Shown in pieces: positions 35,720 to 44,084 of a stretch of DNA of 64,000 nt (position 1 is the first letter of the stretch; every line of letters begins with the position of its first letter). The DNA lies in NCBI RefSeq assembly GCF_013085545.1, contig NZ_CP039543.1, positions 4,123,322-4,187,321 of the forward strand, given 5' to 3'. The notes under the pieces were generated by a model that ran no database searches, was not told the DNA's origin, and worked only from the letters and a program-made list of their open reading frames with translations. The DNA comes from Oceanidesulfovibrio marinus. Its GTDB lineage: Bacteria; Desulfobacterota; Desulfovibrionia; Desulfovibrionales; Desulfovibrionaceae. Position numbers and translations under genes: made by a program.

Positions 35720-36055
35720 TTACTGATTCAGCGCCGATCCCGTGTCCACGATCTCGATGGGCATGAGCGTACGCGCGTCCTCGATAAAGGCGCGGGCCTC
35801 GCGGCTCTGGTCCGGAGAGTGGATGAAGACCAGAAGCCCGGTGGCGCGGTCCAGGGTGCTGAGGTAGCCGAGGTTGTCGTCGGCCTCCAGCAGGAAGCGC
35901 GCCAGGGCCATGTTCGCCGGGGCGATGCGCAGGTAGAGCCGCGCCGACCATGTGGGCGGTTCGCGCCGTGGCCGGCGTTTGCGCGGAGATTTCTTCTCAG
36001 GGGCCCCGCTGTCCGGAACCCCTGTCTCGATCTCGTGATTGTCCGCCGTGCTCAC
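35720..36055 (-). CDS. Small protein, tentatively DUF4911-like
   Basis: 111 residues. A disordered basic N-terminus (PEKKSPRKRRPRREPP) is followed by one compact domain (ARLYLRIAPANMALARFLLEA, TGLLVFIHSPDQ, ARTLMPIEIVD). It resembles a small regulatory domain of unknown function found in Desulfovibrio; the DUF4911 assignment is from memory and tentative. The GTG start at 36055 overlaps the TGA of the upstream peptidase gene (GTGA), so translation is coupled. It is the third gene of the mutase-peptidase operon. Confidence 0.6.
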   Translation of the reverse strand: MSTADNHEIETGVPDSGAPEKKSPRKRRPRREPPTWSARLYLRIAPANMALARFLLEADDNLGYLSTLDRATGLLVFIHSPDQSREARAFIEDARTLMPIEIVDTGSALNQ

Positions 36056-37131
36056 AGAACCTCGCAACCGTTGTCCGTGACCAGGACCATGTACTCCCAG
36101 CGCACGCCGCCCCACTCCGGGTAGTAGAGGCCCGGCTCCACCGTGACGACCATGCCGGACTTGAATTCGCCCTTGGAGCGGGTGGAGATGCTGGGCGCCT
36201 CGTGGGTCTCCAGGCCAACGCCGTGGCCCAGACCGTGGGTGAAGTACTCGGCCACGCCGTTCTTTTCAAAGTAGTCGCGGGCGGTGTTGTAGGCATCGAT
36301 CATGGGCACGCCGGGCTTGATCATCTCGATGGCCAGCGCCTGGGCCTCCTGCACCAGCTCCAGGGTGCGCTTGAACTCGTCGGTGGGCTTGTCGCCGGCC
36401 CAGAAGGTGCGGGTCTGGTCGGAGCAGTAGTTGTCCAGCCGGCAGCCCATGTCCACCAGCACCGGGCAGTTGTCCAGCACCTGGTCCTCGCCGGGCACGG
36501 CGTGGGGCAGGGCCGCGTTGGGGCCCACGGCCGCGATGGTATTGAAAGACAGCTCCGAGGCGCCGTGCTCGCGGAAGAGCTTCTCCAGCTCCCAGGCCAG
36601 CTCGGCCTCGGTCGTGCCCGGAATCAACAGCTCCGGAACCTTGGAGAACACGGCGTGGTTCAGCCCGCAGGAGCGGCGCATGGCCTCGATCTCCACCGGG
36701 TCCTTGATCAGGCGCATCTCCTCCACATGGCCGTCGGCCGGCTGCAGCTTCACGGTCTCGGAGAAGAAGCCGTAGTCGTCCATGCACATGGCCTTGGACT
36801 CGAAGCCCAGGGGGCCGGAGGAAGTATCCACGGTCTTTTCCAGGAACTCGCGGATGGCCTCGCGCGCGCCACCGGTGTAGATGAAGAGGTTCTCCTCGGG
36901 CCAGAGCCGCAGGGCCGCGTCCTTGTAGCGCGGGTCGGTGAGCAGGTAGTCCTCGCCGGCCGCCGTGATGAGCAGCAGGCCGGAGGACTCGTTGCACTGG
37001 GCGTCGTGCAGCTCGAAGCCGGTGAGGTAGTAGCGATTTGCCGCGTGGCTGACGAGAAGACCGGCCAGACCGGCCTCGGAGATTCGTTGCCTGAGTCGTG
37101 CGCGCCGTGCGCGAAGTCGTGCTTGCATCAT
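36052..37131 (-). CDS. M24-family Xaa-Pro peptidase
   Basis: 359 residues. The creatinase-like N-terminal domain (LLVSHAANRYYLTGFE) is followed by the pita-bread domain with metal ligands in VDMGCRLDNYCSDQTRTF (two Asp), GLGHGVGLETHE (His) and VTVEPGLYYP (Glu). It removes residues N-terminal to proline. The start ATG at 37131 overlaps the TAA of the mutase gene by one base (TAATG), so the two are coupled; the longer frame to 37287 is rejected for that reason. Confidence 0.9.
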   Translation of the reverse strand: MMQARLRARRARLRQRISEAGLAGLLVSHAANRYYLTGFELHDAQCNESSGLLLITAAGEDYLLTDPRYKDAALRLWPEENLFIYTGGAREAIREFLEKTVDTSSGPLGFESKAMCMDDYGFFSETVKLQPADGHVEEMRLIKDPVEIEAMRRSCGLNHAVFSKVPELLIPGTTEAELAWELEKLFREHGASELSFNTIAAVGPNAALPHAVPGEDQVLDNCPVLVDMGCRLDNYCSDQTRTFWAGDKPTDEFKRTLELVQEAQALAIEMIKPGVPMIDAYNTARDYFEKNGVAEYFTHGLGHGVGLETHEAPSISTRSKGEFKSGMVVTVEPGLYYPEWGGVRWEYMVLVTDNGCEVL

Positions 37132-38501
37132 TATTTCGATGGTGTGGTGTAGGTTTGTTCGGTGTCGCCGCGGGTCACGCGGTCGGCCCATTCCTTGCCC
37201 TGCATTACGGAGTGGTCCATGTTCGCGACCTCGTACCGCCAGCCGCCGAAACGGCCGCGGGAGCAGATGCCGCGTTCTTCCAACCATGGCTGGATGGCGG
37301 CCAGGGCGCGGTCGCGGTCCAGGGTGGGAACGGGGTAGCCGTATGGCAGAACCGTCTCCCAGCGTGTGAGTATAGCACGCTTCTCATCGTTTTCCATCAG
37401 TGCGGAAGCGACCAGACCGTCCACGGTGCGGTCCATGAGCGCGGCCGTGTCCTCCTTCTTGTATGCGGAAAAGGAAGTCTCGGCCATGAGCGCCCGGGCC
37501 GACACGCCGGCCGGCACGTTGCGCGGGGAGTAGTTGTGGAAGTTCGTTGTGCGGTAGAAGGGGCTGTTGTCCTCGGGAAAGTACATCCAGCACGTGTCGT
37601 CGTCGCGCGTTCCGGCCACGCCCACCCCGGCTACGAACACGGAGTTGTGCTCCAGCAGCGTTGCCGCCTCGCGCAGGCTGTCCGGCGCGTCGCTTACAAG
37701 CTTCCCGGCAAAGAGATCCAGTGGCGACGTGTTCAGCAGGTTCTCGTAGGTGATGGTCTGGCCATCTGCCGTGCGTATGGTCCTGGACTCGGCGTCTACG
37801 CCGGCCACTGGCGTTTCCAGGCGGATGCGGTCCATGTAGGGCTGGGCCAGCCGCGTGTAGATGGCGCCGGTGCCGCCTTCCAGGGGAAAGCGGAACGTGT
37901 TGTTCGGGCCCCAGGAGACGTCCTCCTTCTCAAGGATGATGTTCTCCAGCACGCGGCGCAGGTCCACCACGGAGACGCGCTCGCCGATCCAGCCGGCCTG
38001 CATGCGCTCCGGCGGTGTGGCCCAGACCTTGAAGTTGTACGGCCGCATGAACAGCCGGGCGATGCCCGCGCCGAAGACGCGGTCGATCCACTCGGCAAAG
38101 TCCGCTGCCGGAGCCGATTCCCGAGCCGCGCGGTCGTGCGCCTCCACCAGGCCGTCCACACACTCCCAGACCAGCTCTTTGGGCAGGTGGCGGATGTTGT
38201 TCTGAAAGGGGTAGGGCACCCACGACCCGGCGATGCGCACGCGGGCGATGCGCTGGTGTTGCAGGGCGTCTTCGCCCAGCAGGGAGTCGAGCAGCGCATC
38301 AAAGTACTCGTAGTGGGAAAAAACCACGTGGCCGCCCAGGTCCCAGGTGAAGCCCGCATCGTCCCGGAAGCTGGCCGAGAGCCCGCCCACGTGGCCGTCG
38401 CGCTCCAGCACGACGAAGTCGTCCTCGCCCAGCTCGGCCAGGCGGTGGGCGGCGCCCAGGCCGGTGGGGCCGGCGCCTATGATGCAGTTCTTCACGTGCA
38501 T
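37131..38501 (-). CDS. glf: UDP-galactopyranose mutase-like FAD protein, eukaryotic-type
   Basis: 456 residues. FAD/Rossmann start IIGAGPTGLGAA (residues 7-18), then the mutase-like WDLGGHVVFSHYEYFD, WVPYPFQNNIRHLP and RPYNFKVWATPPERM. These segments look closer to fungal/protozoan mutases than to the shorter bacterial Glf. The enzyme would make UDP-galactofuranose for surface glycans. FAD-dependent amine-oxidase relatives share the fold, so substrate remains inference. It is first in an operon with an M24 peptidase and a small protein. Confidence 0.75.
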   Translation of the reverse strand: MHVKNCIIGAGPTGLGAAHRLAELGEDDFVVLERDGHVGGLSASFRDDAGFTWDLGGHVVFSHYEYFDALLDSLLGEDALQHQRIARVRIAGSWVPYPFQNNIRHLPKELVWECVDGLVEAHDRAARESAPAADFAEWIDRVFGAGIARLFMRPYNFKVWATPPERMQAGWIGERVSVVDLRRVLENIILEKEDVSWGPNNTFRFPLEGGTGAIYTRLAQPYMDRIRLETPVAGVDAESRTIRTADGQTITYENLLNTSPLDLFAGKLVSDAPDSLREAATLLEHNSVFVAGVGVAGTRDDDTCWMYFPEDNSPFYRTTNFHNYSPRNVPAGVSARALMAETSFSAYKKEDTAALMDRTVDGLVASALMENDEKRAILTRWETVLPYGYPVPTLDRDRALAAIQPWLEERGICSRGRFGGWRYEVANMDHSVMQGKEWADRVTRGDTEQTYTTPSK

Positions 38502-38592
38502 GCGGTTTCTGTTCCGTCTGAAGGAGTGTTCCAGTAACGACTACCGCTTGCGGGTACCATAGCGGCGTTGCGAAGGAAAGCGGCCCCCAGTT

Positions 38593-38624
38593 TGGTGGTT
38601 CGGTGGTCTGGTGGTTCGGTGGTT
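38593..38624 (+). repeat. Tandem 16-bp repeat, G-rich
   Basis: Two adjacent copies of tggtggttcggtggt(c/t), 38593-38608 and 38609-38624, 15 of 16 identical, followed by a partial TGGT. It lies in the divergent gap between glf and the AIM24-like gene. The regularly spaced GG pairs on the plus strand could favour a weak two-layer quadruplex. Confidence 0.7.
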
Positions 38625-38705
38625 TGGTAGACCGGAATTGTGTGGGCTGTTAATAGCCGATCTGACGATTCCAAGCCACGCACGCATCACACAGGAGGAT
38701 GACCG

Positions 38706-39713
38706 ATGACAGGCTGGTACCTGAGCTACGACGGCGGCCAGGAAGGCCCCATGGACGAGATGGAGGCCCGCGCCCGGGCCCAGGCCAATCCCGAAGGCTT
38801 TGCCTGGCGGCAGGGTTTTTTCAACTGGACCCCCATCGCCCAGGTGCCGGAGCTGATGCAAAGCGGGCTGGCAGGACCCGGCGCCGCACCGACGCCACCA
38901 CCACCTTCCGCCATGCAGGCGCACGACATCGACTACCGCATCCTGGGCCAGGAGATGCAGTTTGTGGAAGTGGAGCTGGACCCGGGCGAAAGCGCCGTGG
39001 CCGAGGCCGGGGCCATGATGTACAAGGACCCCGAGGTGGCTATGGAGACCATCTTCGGCGACGGCTCGGCCCGTCACGCCTCCAGCGGCTTCATGGGCAA
39101 GCTCATGGGCGCCGGCAAACGCATGCTTACGGGCGAGAGCCTGTTCATGACCGTGTTCACCCAGACCGGCGGGGCCAAGGGCCACGTGGCCTTTGCCGCA
39201 CCGTATCCCGGCAACATCATTCCGGTCCTGCTCACGGACCTCAACGGCTACCTGGTCTGCCAGAAGGACTGCTTCCTCTGCGCCGCCAAGGGCGTGTCCA
39301 TGGGCATCGAGTTCCAGAAGCGCATCCTCACCGGTCTGTTCGGCGGCGAAGGATTCATCATGCAAAAGCTGGAAGGCGACGGCCTCGTGTTCGTGCACGC
39401 CGGCGGCACCGTGATGGAGCGCACCCTGGGACCAGGCGAAGAGGTGCACGTGGACACGGGCTGCGTCGTGGCCTTCGAGTCGCGCGTGGACTTCGATATC
39501 CGCCAGGTCGGCGGCATCAAGACATCGCTTTTCGGCGGAGAAGGGCTGTTCCTGGCCCAGCTGCGCGGACCGGGCAAGATCTGGCTGCAATCCCTGCCGT
39601 TCTCGCGCGTGGCCGGCCGGATGCTGCAGGCAGCTCCCCAGGGCGGCGGCCGCCGCCAGGGCGAAGGCTCCATCCTGGGCACCCTGGGCGATCTGCTTGA
39701 CGGCGATAACTAG
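38706..39713 (+). CDS. GYF_2 plus TIGR00266/AIM24-family protein
   Basis: 335 residues. An N-terminal GYF_2-type domain (GWYLSYDGGQEGPM...FFNWTPIAQVPEL, 1-55) is joined by a Pro-rich linker to a double-stranded beta-helix domain of the AIM24/TIGR00266 family (75-320; DPGESAVAEAGAMMY, GEEVHVDTGCVVAFE, GGEGLFLAQLRGPG). AIM24 relatives are tied to membrane organisation in mitochondria; the bacterial role is unknown. The ATG at 38706 follows AGGAGG with a 7-base spacer. Confidence 0.85.
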   Translation: MTGWYLSYDGGQEGPMDEMEARARAQANPEGFAWRQGFFNWTPIAQVPELMQSGLAGPGAAPTPPPPSAMQAHDIDYRILGQEMQFVEVELDPGESAVAEAGAMMYKDPEVAMETIFGDGSARHASSGFMGKLMGAGKRMLTGESLFMTVFTQTGGAKGHVAFAAPYPGNIIPVLLTDLNGYLVCQKDCFLCAAKGVSMGIEFQKRILTGLFGGEGFIMQKLEGDGLVFVHAGGTVMERTLGPGEEVHVDTGCVVAFESRVDFDIRQVGGIKTSLFGGEGLFLAQLRGPGKIWLQSLPFSRVAGRMLQAAPQGGGRRQGEGSILGTLGDLLDGDN

Positions 39714-39942
39714 TATTTTTGCAGGATTCTGAACGGGGGCAAACCTTTCTGAAAGGGATGTTCAACATTGGCCCCAGCCCCCTTGCCAAAGACTTTTAGC
39801 TGGTCTTTATGCAATAATTCAGGATGCTTTTACATGTGCGAATGTCAATAAAATCCCAGCTGAAAAGTTGTCGCGTCTTATTTAAAGGGTGTCCCGCGCG
39901 CAGTTTTTTTCGGTTTTTTTTATGTCCCGGCCGATTTGGTCC

Positions 39943-39970
39943 TGGACAATCGGCGCAGCGGTCTTATCGT
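39943..39970 (+). promoter_or_regulatory. Candidate promoter of an orphan transcript
   Basis: TGGACA (39943-39948, 5 of 6) and TATCGT (39965-39970, 4 of 6) with a 16-nt spacer. It would start a transcript near 39978 that meets the strong terminator at 40199-40239. Confidence 0.4.
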
Positions 39971-39977
39971 ATGAGTG

Positions 39978-40239
39978 AGGCAAGAGGTAATATGTTCAAC
40001 CGCGACGGAGGGTGACATCGAATAATGAATCAGCTCATCCATAGCGGCGCGCCGAGGCGCCCGGACCTCGATGCCGAGTGCATCGAGTAAAAGGCCACGC
40101 AGGGAGTTCCGACACACCAGGAACCGGAAAATACTGATGACACAGTGAGCGTGGCCGCTCCTCTTGAGACAGCAGTTTTTTATACAGGCCCACAACAAAA
40201 GCGCCGTCGGGAACATCCCGGCGGCGCTTCGTTATTTTT
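39978..40239 (+). ncRNA. Candidate small RNA or decayed leader
   Basis: About 260 nt bounded by a promoter-like pair and a strong intrinsic terminator, with no frame longer than about 21 codons that has a plausible ribosome site. It contains GGCGC/GCGCC (40046-40061) and the 8-bp CTCGATGC/GCATCGAG (40067-40087) hairpins. It does not match the consensus of tmRNA, RNase P or 6S RNA that I can recall. It could be a regulatory RNA, or the leader of a deleted gene. Confidence 0.35.
40199..40239 (+). terminator. Intrinsic terminator of the orphan unit
   Basis: AAGCGCCGTCGGGA (40199-40212) pairs with TCCCGGCGGCGCTT (40216-40229), 14 bp with one G-U, loop of three to four bases, followed by CGTTATTTTT. 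Confidence 0.75.
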
Positions 40240-40617
40240 GGGGGATGGCGGCGGAGATCGCAACGCCCGTCCGCGTCTCCTGATACGGCGAAGTGTCCTG
40301 ATGACCGCTCCCGACTATGGTCCGAAATCTCACGCACGGTGATTGCCCACACCTTCCACATTTACAGAACCACGCCAATATGCGGGAGAAACCGCAGCCT
40401 TGATGCGTCCGGTTGTTGCGCTCCGAGCCATCCGGGATCATGCAGCGCGTTTGCAGGAGCCCGGCGCCGTGGTAGTGTACGCACCAACCAATTGCGCTGG
40501 AGAGTGGAAACAAGTCAGATGCGAGAAGAAAATTTCTCCAGAAATATCGGTAGAGTGTTGTCTCTCTATCAGCGATCATGCTGAAAGATGATGTAGGACT
40601 CGAAAAAGGAGAGCGCT

Positions 40618-40899
40618 ATGGCTTACCTCGAAATTACACTGAAAGTATCGGCCGCGAATCGTGCTGCCGCTGCTGGAGTGTACAAGAAGTACAAGGACCC
40701 CTTCCTGAAGCAGATCAAGGGTGCGAAGTCCAAAGAACTGCTCATTCGCGACGAGGACGTGCAGGTTTTGCACGGCTTTGCCAGCGTGGCTGATGCCAGC
40801 GCCTACCTTGAGAGTGATTTCTTTACACAGGACGTTGTCAACGAGCTTCAGCCCTATCTTGACGGTGCCCCGGACGTGAGAATTTATGACGTCGCCTGA
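40618..40899 (+). CDS. Small alpha/beta protein, ABM/dimeric-barrel-like
   Basis: 93 residues, cytoplasmic. The ATG at 40618 follows AAAGGAG. Strand-helix pattern: AYLEITLKVS, a helix with VYKKYKDPFLKQIKGAKS, KELLIRDEDVQVLHGFAS, a helix with DASAYLESDFFTQDVVNEL, and PDVRIYDVA. This fits a dimeric alpha/beta-barrel (ABM-like) fold of the kind seen in small monooxygenases and stress proteins. No catalytic residues can be named. It is monocistronic, ending 53 bases before a strong terminator. Confidence 0.7.
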   Translation: MAYLEITLKVSAANRAAAAGVYKKYKDPFLKQIKGAKSKELLIRDEDVQVLHGFASVADASAYLESDFFTQDVVNELQPYLDGAPDVRIYDVA

Positions 40900-40951
40900 C
40901 CTGAAAGAGCACGTAGAGATTTTAGAAGCCCTGAATCTCCATGCGCGAAAA

Positions 40952-40996
40952 GGCCTTCACGACCTCAATTTTGGGTCGTGAAGGCCAAAATTTTTT
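40952..40996 (+). terminator. Intrinsic terminator after the small alpha/beta gene
   Basis: GGCCTTCACGACC (40952-40964) pairs perfectly with GGTCGTGAAGGCC (40974-40986), 13 bp, loop of nine bases, followed by AAAATTTTTT. The A-run upstream may also let it serve the convergent GspE-type gene. Confidence 0.9.
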
Positions 40997-41108
40997 CAGT
41001 GCTGAAAAAGCGCCTGCGTATCAAATTTTGGGGCAGAAAATCGGCGGCGGTTAGTACAATGGTCGCGACGCAGAGCGGCAGTGAACAGCAGATGGAAGCA
41101 GCAGGCGA

Positions 41109-42812
41109 TCAGAACGCCACAGTGGTGAACTCGTCGAAGGTGGTGAGGCCCTGGAAGACCTTGAAGGCCGCGTCCATCTTCAGGGTGTTGAGCTTTTTGG
41201 AGGCGATGGCCGCGCGTTTGATCTCCACGGACGATGCCTTGCGCAGGATGAGGTCCTGGACCTGGTCGTCGATTTCGAGGACCTCGTACACGCCCAGGCG
41301 GCCGCGGTAGCCGGTGTTGCTGCACTTGATGCAGCCCTTGCCGCGGAAGAAGTGCATCTTCTGTTGCGCCGAGACGCCCATGGCGCGCAGGGCCTGGGGC
41401 GGGGCCTCGTAGGGTTCGATGCAGTCCGGGCAGATGCGCCGCACGAGCCGCTGAGCCACCACCACGAGCAGGGTGGAGGCGATGAGGAAGGGCTCGATCT
41501 CCATCTCGATGAACCGGGTGACGGCGCCAGCCGCGTCGTTGGTGTGCAGGGTGGAGAAAACCTGGTGGCCGGTCATGGCGGATTCGATGCCGATGTTCGC
41601 CGTTTCGCGGTCTCGAATCTCGCCGACCATGATGACGTCCGGGTCCTGGCGCAGGATGGAGCGCAGGCCCGAGGCAAAGGTCATGCCCGCCTTGGTGTTG
41701 AGCTGCACCTGCGTGATGCCGGGCAGGCGCGTTTCCACCGGGTCTTCGAGGGTGACTATGTTGATGTTCGGCTTGGAAATTTTGTGCAGGAGCGAGTAGA
41801 GCAGGGTTGTTTTACCGCTGCCGGTGGGGCCCGTGGCCAGGATCATGCCGTGGGGCTTGAGGCTGGCCGCCTCGATCTTCTGCCGCTCGCGATCGCTCAT
41901 GCCCAGTTCGTGCAGCTCCAGGTTGCGCTTGGACTGCACGTGCAGACGCATGACCACCTTTTCGCCGTAGATGGTGGGCAGGGTGGAGGTACGCACGCTG
42001 ATTTCCCGCTCCTGGACGCGGTAGGTGAAGCGGCCGTCCTGGGGAATGCGCGTGACGGAGATGTCGAGGTTGGAGAGCAGCTTGATGCGCGAGACCATGG
42101 CCGTGAACAGCTTTCTGGGCGGGGAAGGCTGGTCGTGCAGATCGCCGTCCACGCGGTAGCGCAGGATGACGCGGTCCGGTCCCTGGCTCAGATGTATGTC
42201 GCTCGCGCGTTTCTGCAGTGCCTGGATGAGGATGGTGTTGATGATTTTGACGACAGGCGCGTCCTCGGCCTGCGACTGCAAGGAGCCGATGGAGAGGTCA
42301 CCTTCATCGTCATCATCCTCGTCCACGTAGACGTCATCGGCGATTTCCTCGAAGGACTGCTCCACGTCCAGCTTGGCGTCATAAATCGCCTGGCCGATGG
42401 CGTTGAGTTCTTCGCGGTTGCAGATCACGGTTTCCACTTCGAGACGCGTGAACTGCATGACGCCGTCGAGGGCGGAGATGTCGGTGGGGTCCTGCACGGC
42501 GACCCAGAGGACAGAGCCCTGCCTGGAGAGGGGGACGACCTTGTGGCGCTGCGCGATCTCAAAGGGAACGATCTCGGCCAGCTCCGGGTTGGGCACGAAG
42601 GAGTCGTAGTCGAGCCGCCTGATCTGGAGCTGCTTGCTGAGGACCTCGATGATGCGCGCCTCATCGAGGACGCCGGTCTCGATAAGGTACTCGCCGAGCC
42701 GCAAGCCCTTGCGCTTGTGCTTTGACAGCGCGTCCTGAAGCTGCTCCTCGGTCAGGGCTTCAGCTTCGACGAGCATCTCCCCGAGTCTTTTGCGTGTCTT
42801 CCGCTTCTGCAT
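41109..42812 (-). CDS. GspE/PilB-type secretion or pilus assembly ATPase
   Basis: 567 residues. N-terminal T2SSE_N-type domain (RLGEMLVEAEALTEEQL, 10-150), an unusual acidic linker (VDEDDDDEGD, 163-172), then the ATPase core: Walker A GPTGSGKTT (328-336), Asp box EDPVE, Walker B VIMVGEIRD (393-401), His box STLHTNDA, and the zinc tetracysteine C461/C464/C494/C497. It drives type II secretion or type IV pilus/MSHA assembly. No pilin or secretin genes lie nearby, so the system cannot be fixed. ATG 42812 has GGAG upstream. It ends a three-gene minus-strand run. Confidence 0.92.
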   Translation of the reverse strand: MQKRKTRKRLGEMLVEAEALTEEQLQDALSKHKRKGLRLGEYLIETGVLDEARIIEVLSKQLQIRRLDYDSFVPNPELAEIVPFEIAQRHKVVPLSRQGSVLWVAVQDPTDISALDGVMQFTRLEVETVICNREELNAIGQAIYDAKLDVEQSFEEIADDVYVDEDDDDEGDLSIGSLQSQAEDAPVVKIINTILIQALQKRASDIHLSQGPDRVILRYRVDGDLHDQPSPPRKLFTAMVSRIKLLSNLDISVTRIPQDGRFTYRVQEREISVRTSTLPTIYGEKVVMRLHVQSKRNLELHELGMSDRERQKIEAASLKPHGMILATGPTGSGKTTLLYSLLHKISKPNINIVTLEDPVETRLPGITQVQLNTKAGMTFASGLRSILRQDPDVIMVGEIRDRETANIGIESAMTGHQVFSTLHTNDAAGAVTRFIEMEIEPFLIASTLLVVVAQRLVRRICPDCIEPYEAPPQALRAMGVSAQQKMHFFRGKGCIKCSNTGYRGRLGVYEVLEIDDQVQDLILRKASSVEIKRAAIASKKLNTLKMDAAFKVFQGLTTFDEFTTVAF

Positions 42813-42848
42813 GGTACTCCCGCAAAGAATACGGTCTCGAGGAAGTGG

Positions 42849-43316
42849 CTAGTCGTTCAGGCCGTCCTGCAGCGATTTGAGCAGCTCGATGTTCTTGCGC
42901 ACATAGTCGTCGATATTGGAATCGTGTGACATGTGGATGTCGTCGAACTCGGGCGTGGCCACTATGTCGCGCAGCTTCCGGAGCTTGCGCAGGATGTGGA
43001 AGACGAAGGCGAGCAGGATAAGCGAGAAGATCGACCAGAAGATCATGTGGTCAAGGTGCGCGTAGCTGTAGCCCAGGCGCTGGCGGAAGATGTAGTCGCC
43101 GAGGAGCGTGATGATGACGCAGACCGCGATGCCGACCACGGACTTGAGCCAGACCCCGAAGTACTGCTTGCTCCAGATACGTTCCTTGATGAGGCCGTAG
43201 GCGCTCACCGCGATGCTCAGGACGAAGATGGAGAACTGAACGGCGAGAAAGCCGGCGGCTCCTCCGAGGATAATCGAGCCGACGATGGCGAACATTGTGT
43301 CGTCGGGATTAAACAT
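42849..43316 (-). CDS. Unknown inner-membrane protein
   Basis: 155 residues with about four membrane helices (10-30, 26-42, 57-75 and 88-108) and a cytoplasmic tail carrying IVATPEFDDIHMSHDSNIDDYVRKN. No family is recognised. The ATG at 43316 has AAGGAG eight bases upstream. It lies 36 nt before the GspE/PilB-type ATPase gene and 69 nt after the next gene, so it may be an accessory protein of that ATPase; this is inference from position. Confidence 0.65.
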   Translation of the reverse strand: MFNPDDTMFAIVGSIILGGAAGFLAVQFSIFVLSIAVSAYGLIKERIWSKQYFGVWLKSVVGIAVCVIITLLGDYIFRQRLGYSYAHLDHMIFWSIFSLILLAFVFHILRKLRKLRDIVATPEFDDIHMSHDSNIDDYVRKNIELLKSLQDGLND

Positions 43317-43385
43317 CTGAGTGCTCCTTCACGTTTTCGATACGGGCGTTTGCATGGTGCAAGATGGCCATCACCGGTGAAGACA

Positions 43386-43826
43386 TCACGAAGAAAAAAC
43401 GTCGGGCTCGAACGCAGGATCGGGCGTATCGGGCGCAGCCAGCCTCAGCTGCTTCCACATGTCGGTGGCGAGCTGCCTGAACTCGTCTGCTTCCTTGCTG
43501 TTTTTGGCGATGGCGTTGGCGGCACGCAATGTATACAGCCAGACATGCGCCGCTTCAATGTCGAGTTCGTCGGCCGTCTTGCTCATGTCGCGCACGAAGT
43601 CTTCCATGCGCGTCATAATGGCAGGTTTTTCAGTGAGATACTCGACAGGTTCGCCAACCCGTATGTTCTTGCTTTCAAACAGGGTCCGGTAGCCGGCGAC
43701 CTTCGCGGCAAGTGGGACGAGATCTTCTGTGTCGCTTTCAACGTACTGATCCACAAATGCTTTCAGCTCGTTAAGCTGTCGTCGGGGGCTAACGATTCCC
43801 ACCATCCGGTAGAACTTGTCCAGCAT
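43386..43826 (-). CDS. Unknown soluble helical protein
   Basis: 146 residues, highly helical and charged (LNELKAFVDQYVESDTEDLV, EDFVRDMSKTADELDIEAAHVWLY, EADEFRQLATDMWKQLRL). There is no signal peptide or membrane helix, and no family is recognised. The ATG at 43826 has AAGGGG six bases upstream. It is first in the run of three minus-strand genes leading to the GspE/PilB-type ATPase. Confidence 0.65.
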   Translation of the reverse strand: MLDKFYRMVGIVSPRRQLNELKAFVDQYVESDTEDLVPLAAKVAGYRTLFESKNIRVGEPVEYLTEKPAIMTRMEDFVRDMSKTADELDIEAAHVWLYTLRAANAIAKNSKEADEFRQLATDMWKQLRLAAPDTPDPAFEPDVFSS

Positions 43827-44049
43827 ACGACACCCCTTCGTTGTTTAGGGTTCGCACGGCGACTTGGGATCATGCAAAGGAAGTGCCGACAAATTGTTTG
43901 CCGAAGCTGCGTGCAGCAAGACGCAACCGACGCAACTGCCGGGTCTCTTGCCTCAATAATGTCGTCATATTTATTGTCTTTTAAGGCGAAGTGCAAGGAC
44001 GAATTTGGGTTTCGGGTACTCGAAAAGGGGAAAATTGTGAATTAGCGGG
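43827..44049. other. Divergent intergenic region upstream of the PHP-GT leader
   Basis: No gene seen. The middle part (about 43955-44045) is AT-rich and should contain the promoter of the minus-strand operon, but no well-spaced pair was found on that strand. Confidence 0.4.
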
Positions 44050-44078
44050 TAGCCATGTGATTCCGGAATTGGTATAAT
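44050..44078 (+). promoter_or_regulatory. Promoter of the PHP-glycosyltransferase leader
   Basis: TAGCCA (44050-44055, 4 of 6) and a perfect TATAAT (44073-44078) with a 17-nt spacer; TG two bases before the -10 makes it an extended -10 promoter. Transcription should start near 44085, 425 nt before the coding start. Confidence 0.6.
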
Positions 44079-44084
44079 TGTATG

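Larger units (their letters stand above)
39714..40617. other. 900-base region without a clear protein gene
   Basis: No frame here shows a family signal. Contents: T-rich stretches (39902-39930), a hairpin (gccgatt/aatcggc, about 39930-39953), a promoter-like pair (39943-39970), two hairpins (40046-40061, 40067-40087), an intrinsic terminator (40199-40239) and then about 380 bases with nothing clear. A 21-codon frame at 40025 (MNQLIHSGAPRRPDL...) has GGAGGG upstream but with a long spacer. Confidence 0.5.

Noticed and set aside
40343-40591. 82-codon frame (LMRPVVALRAIRDHAARLQ...)
   Set aside because: It looks mildly protein-like, but has a TTG start, no ribosome site and no family; not called.
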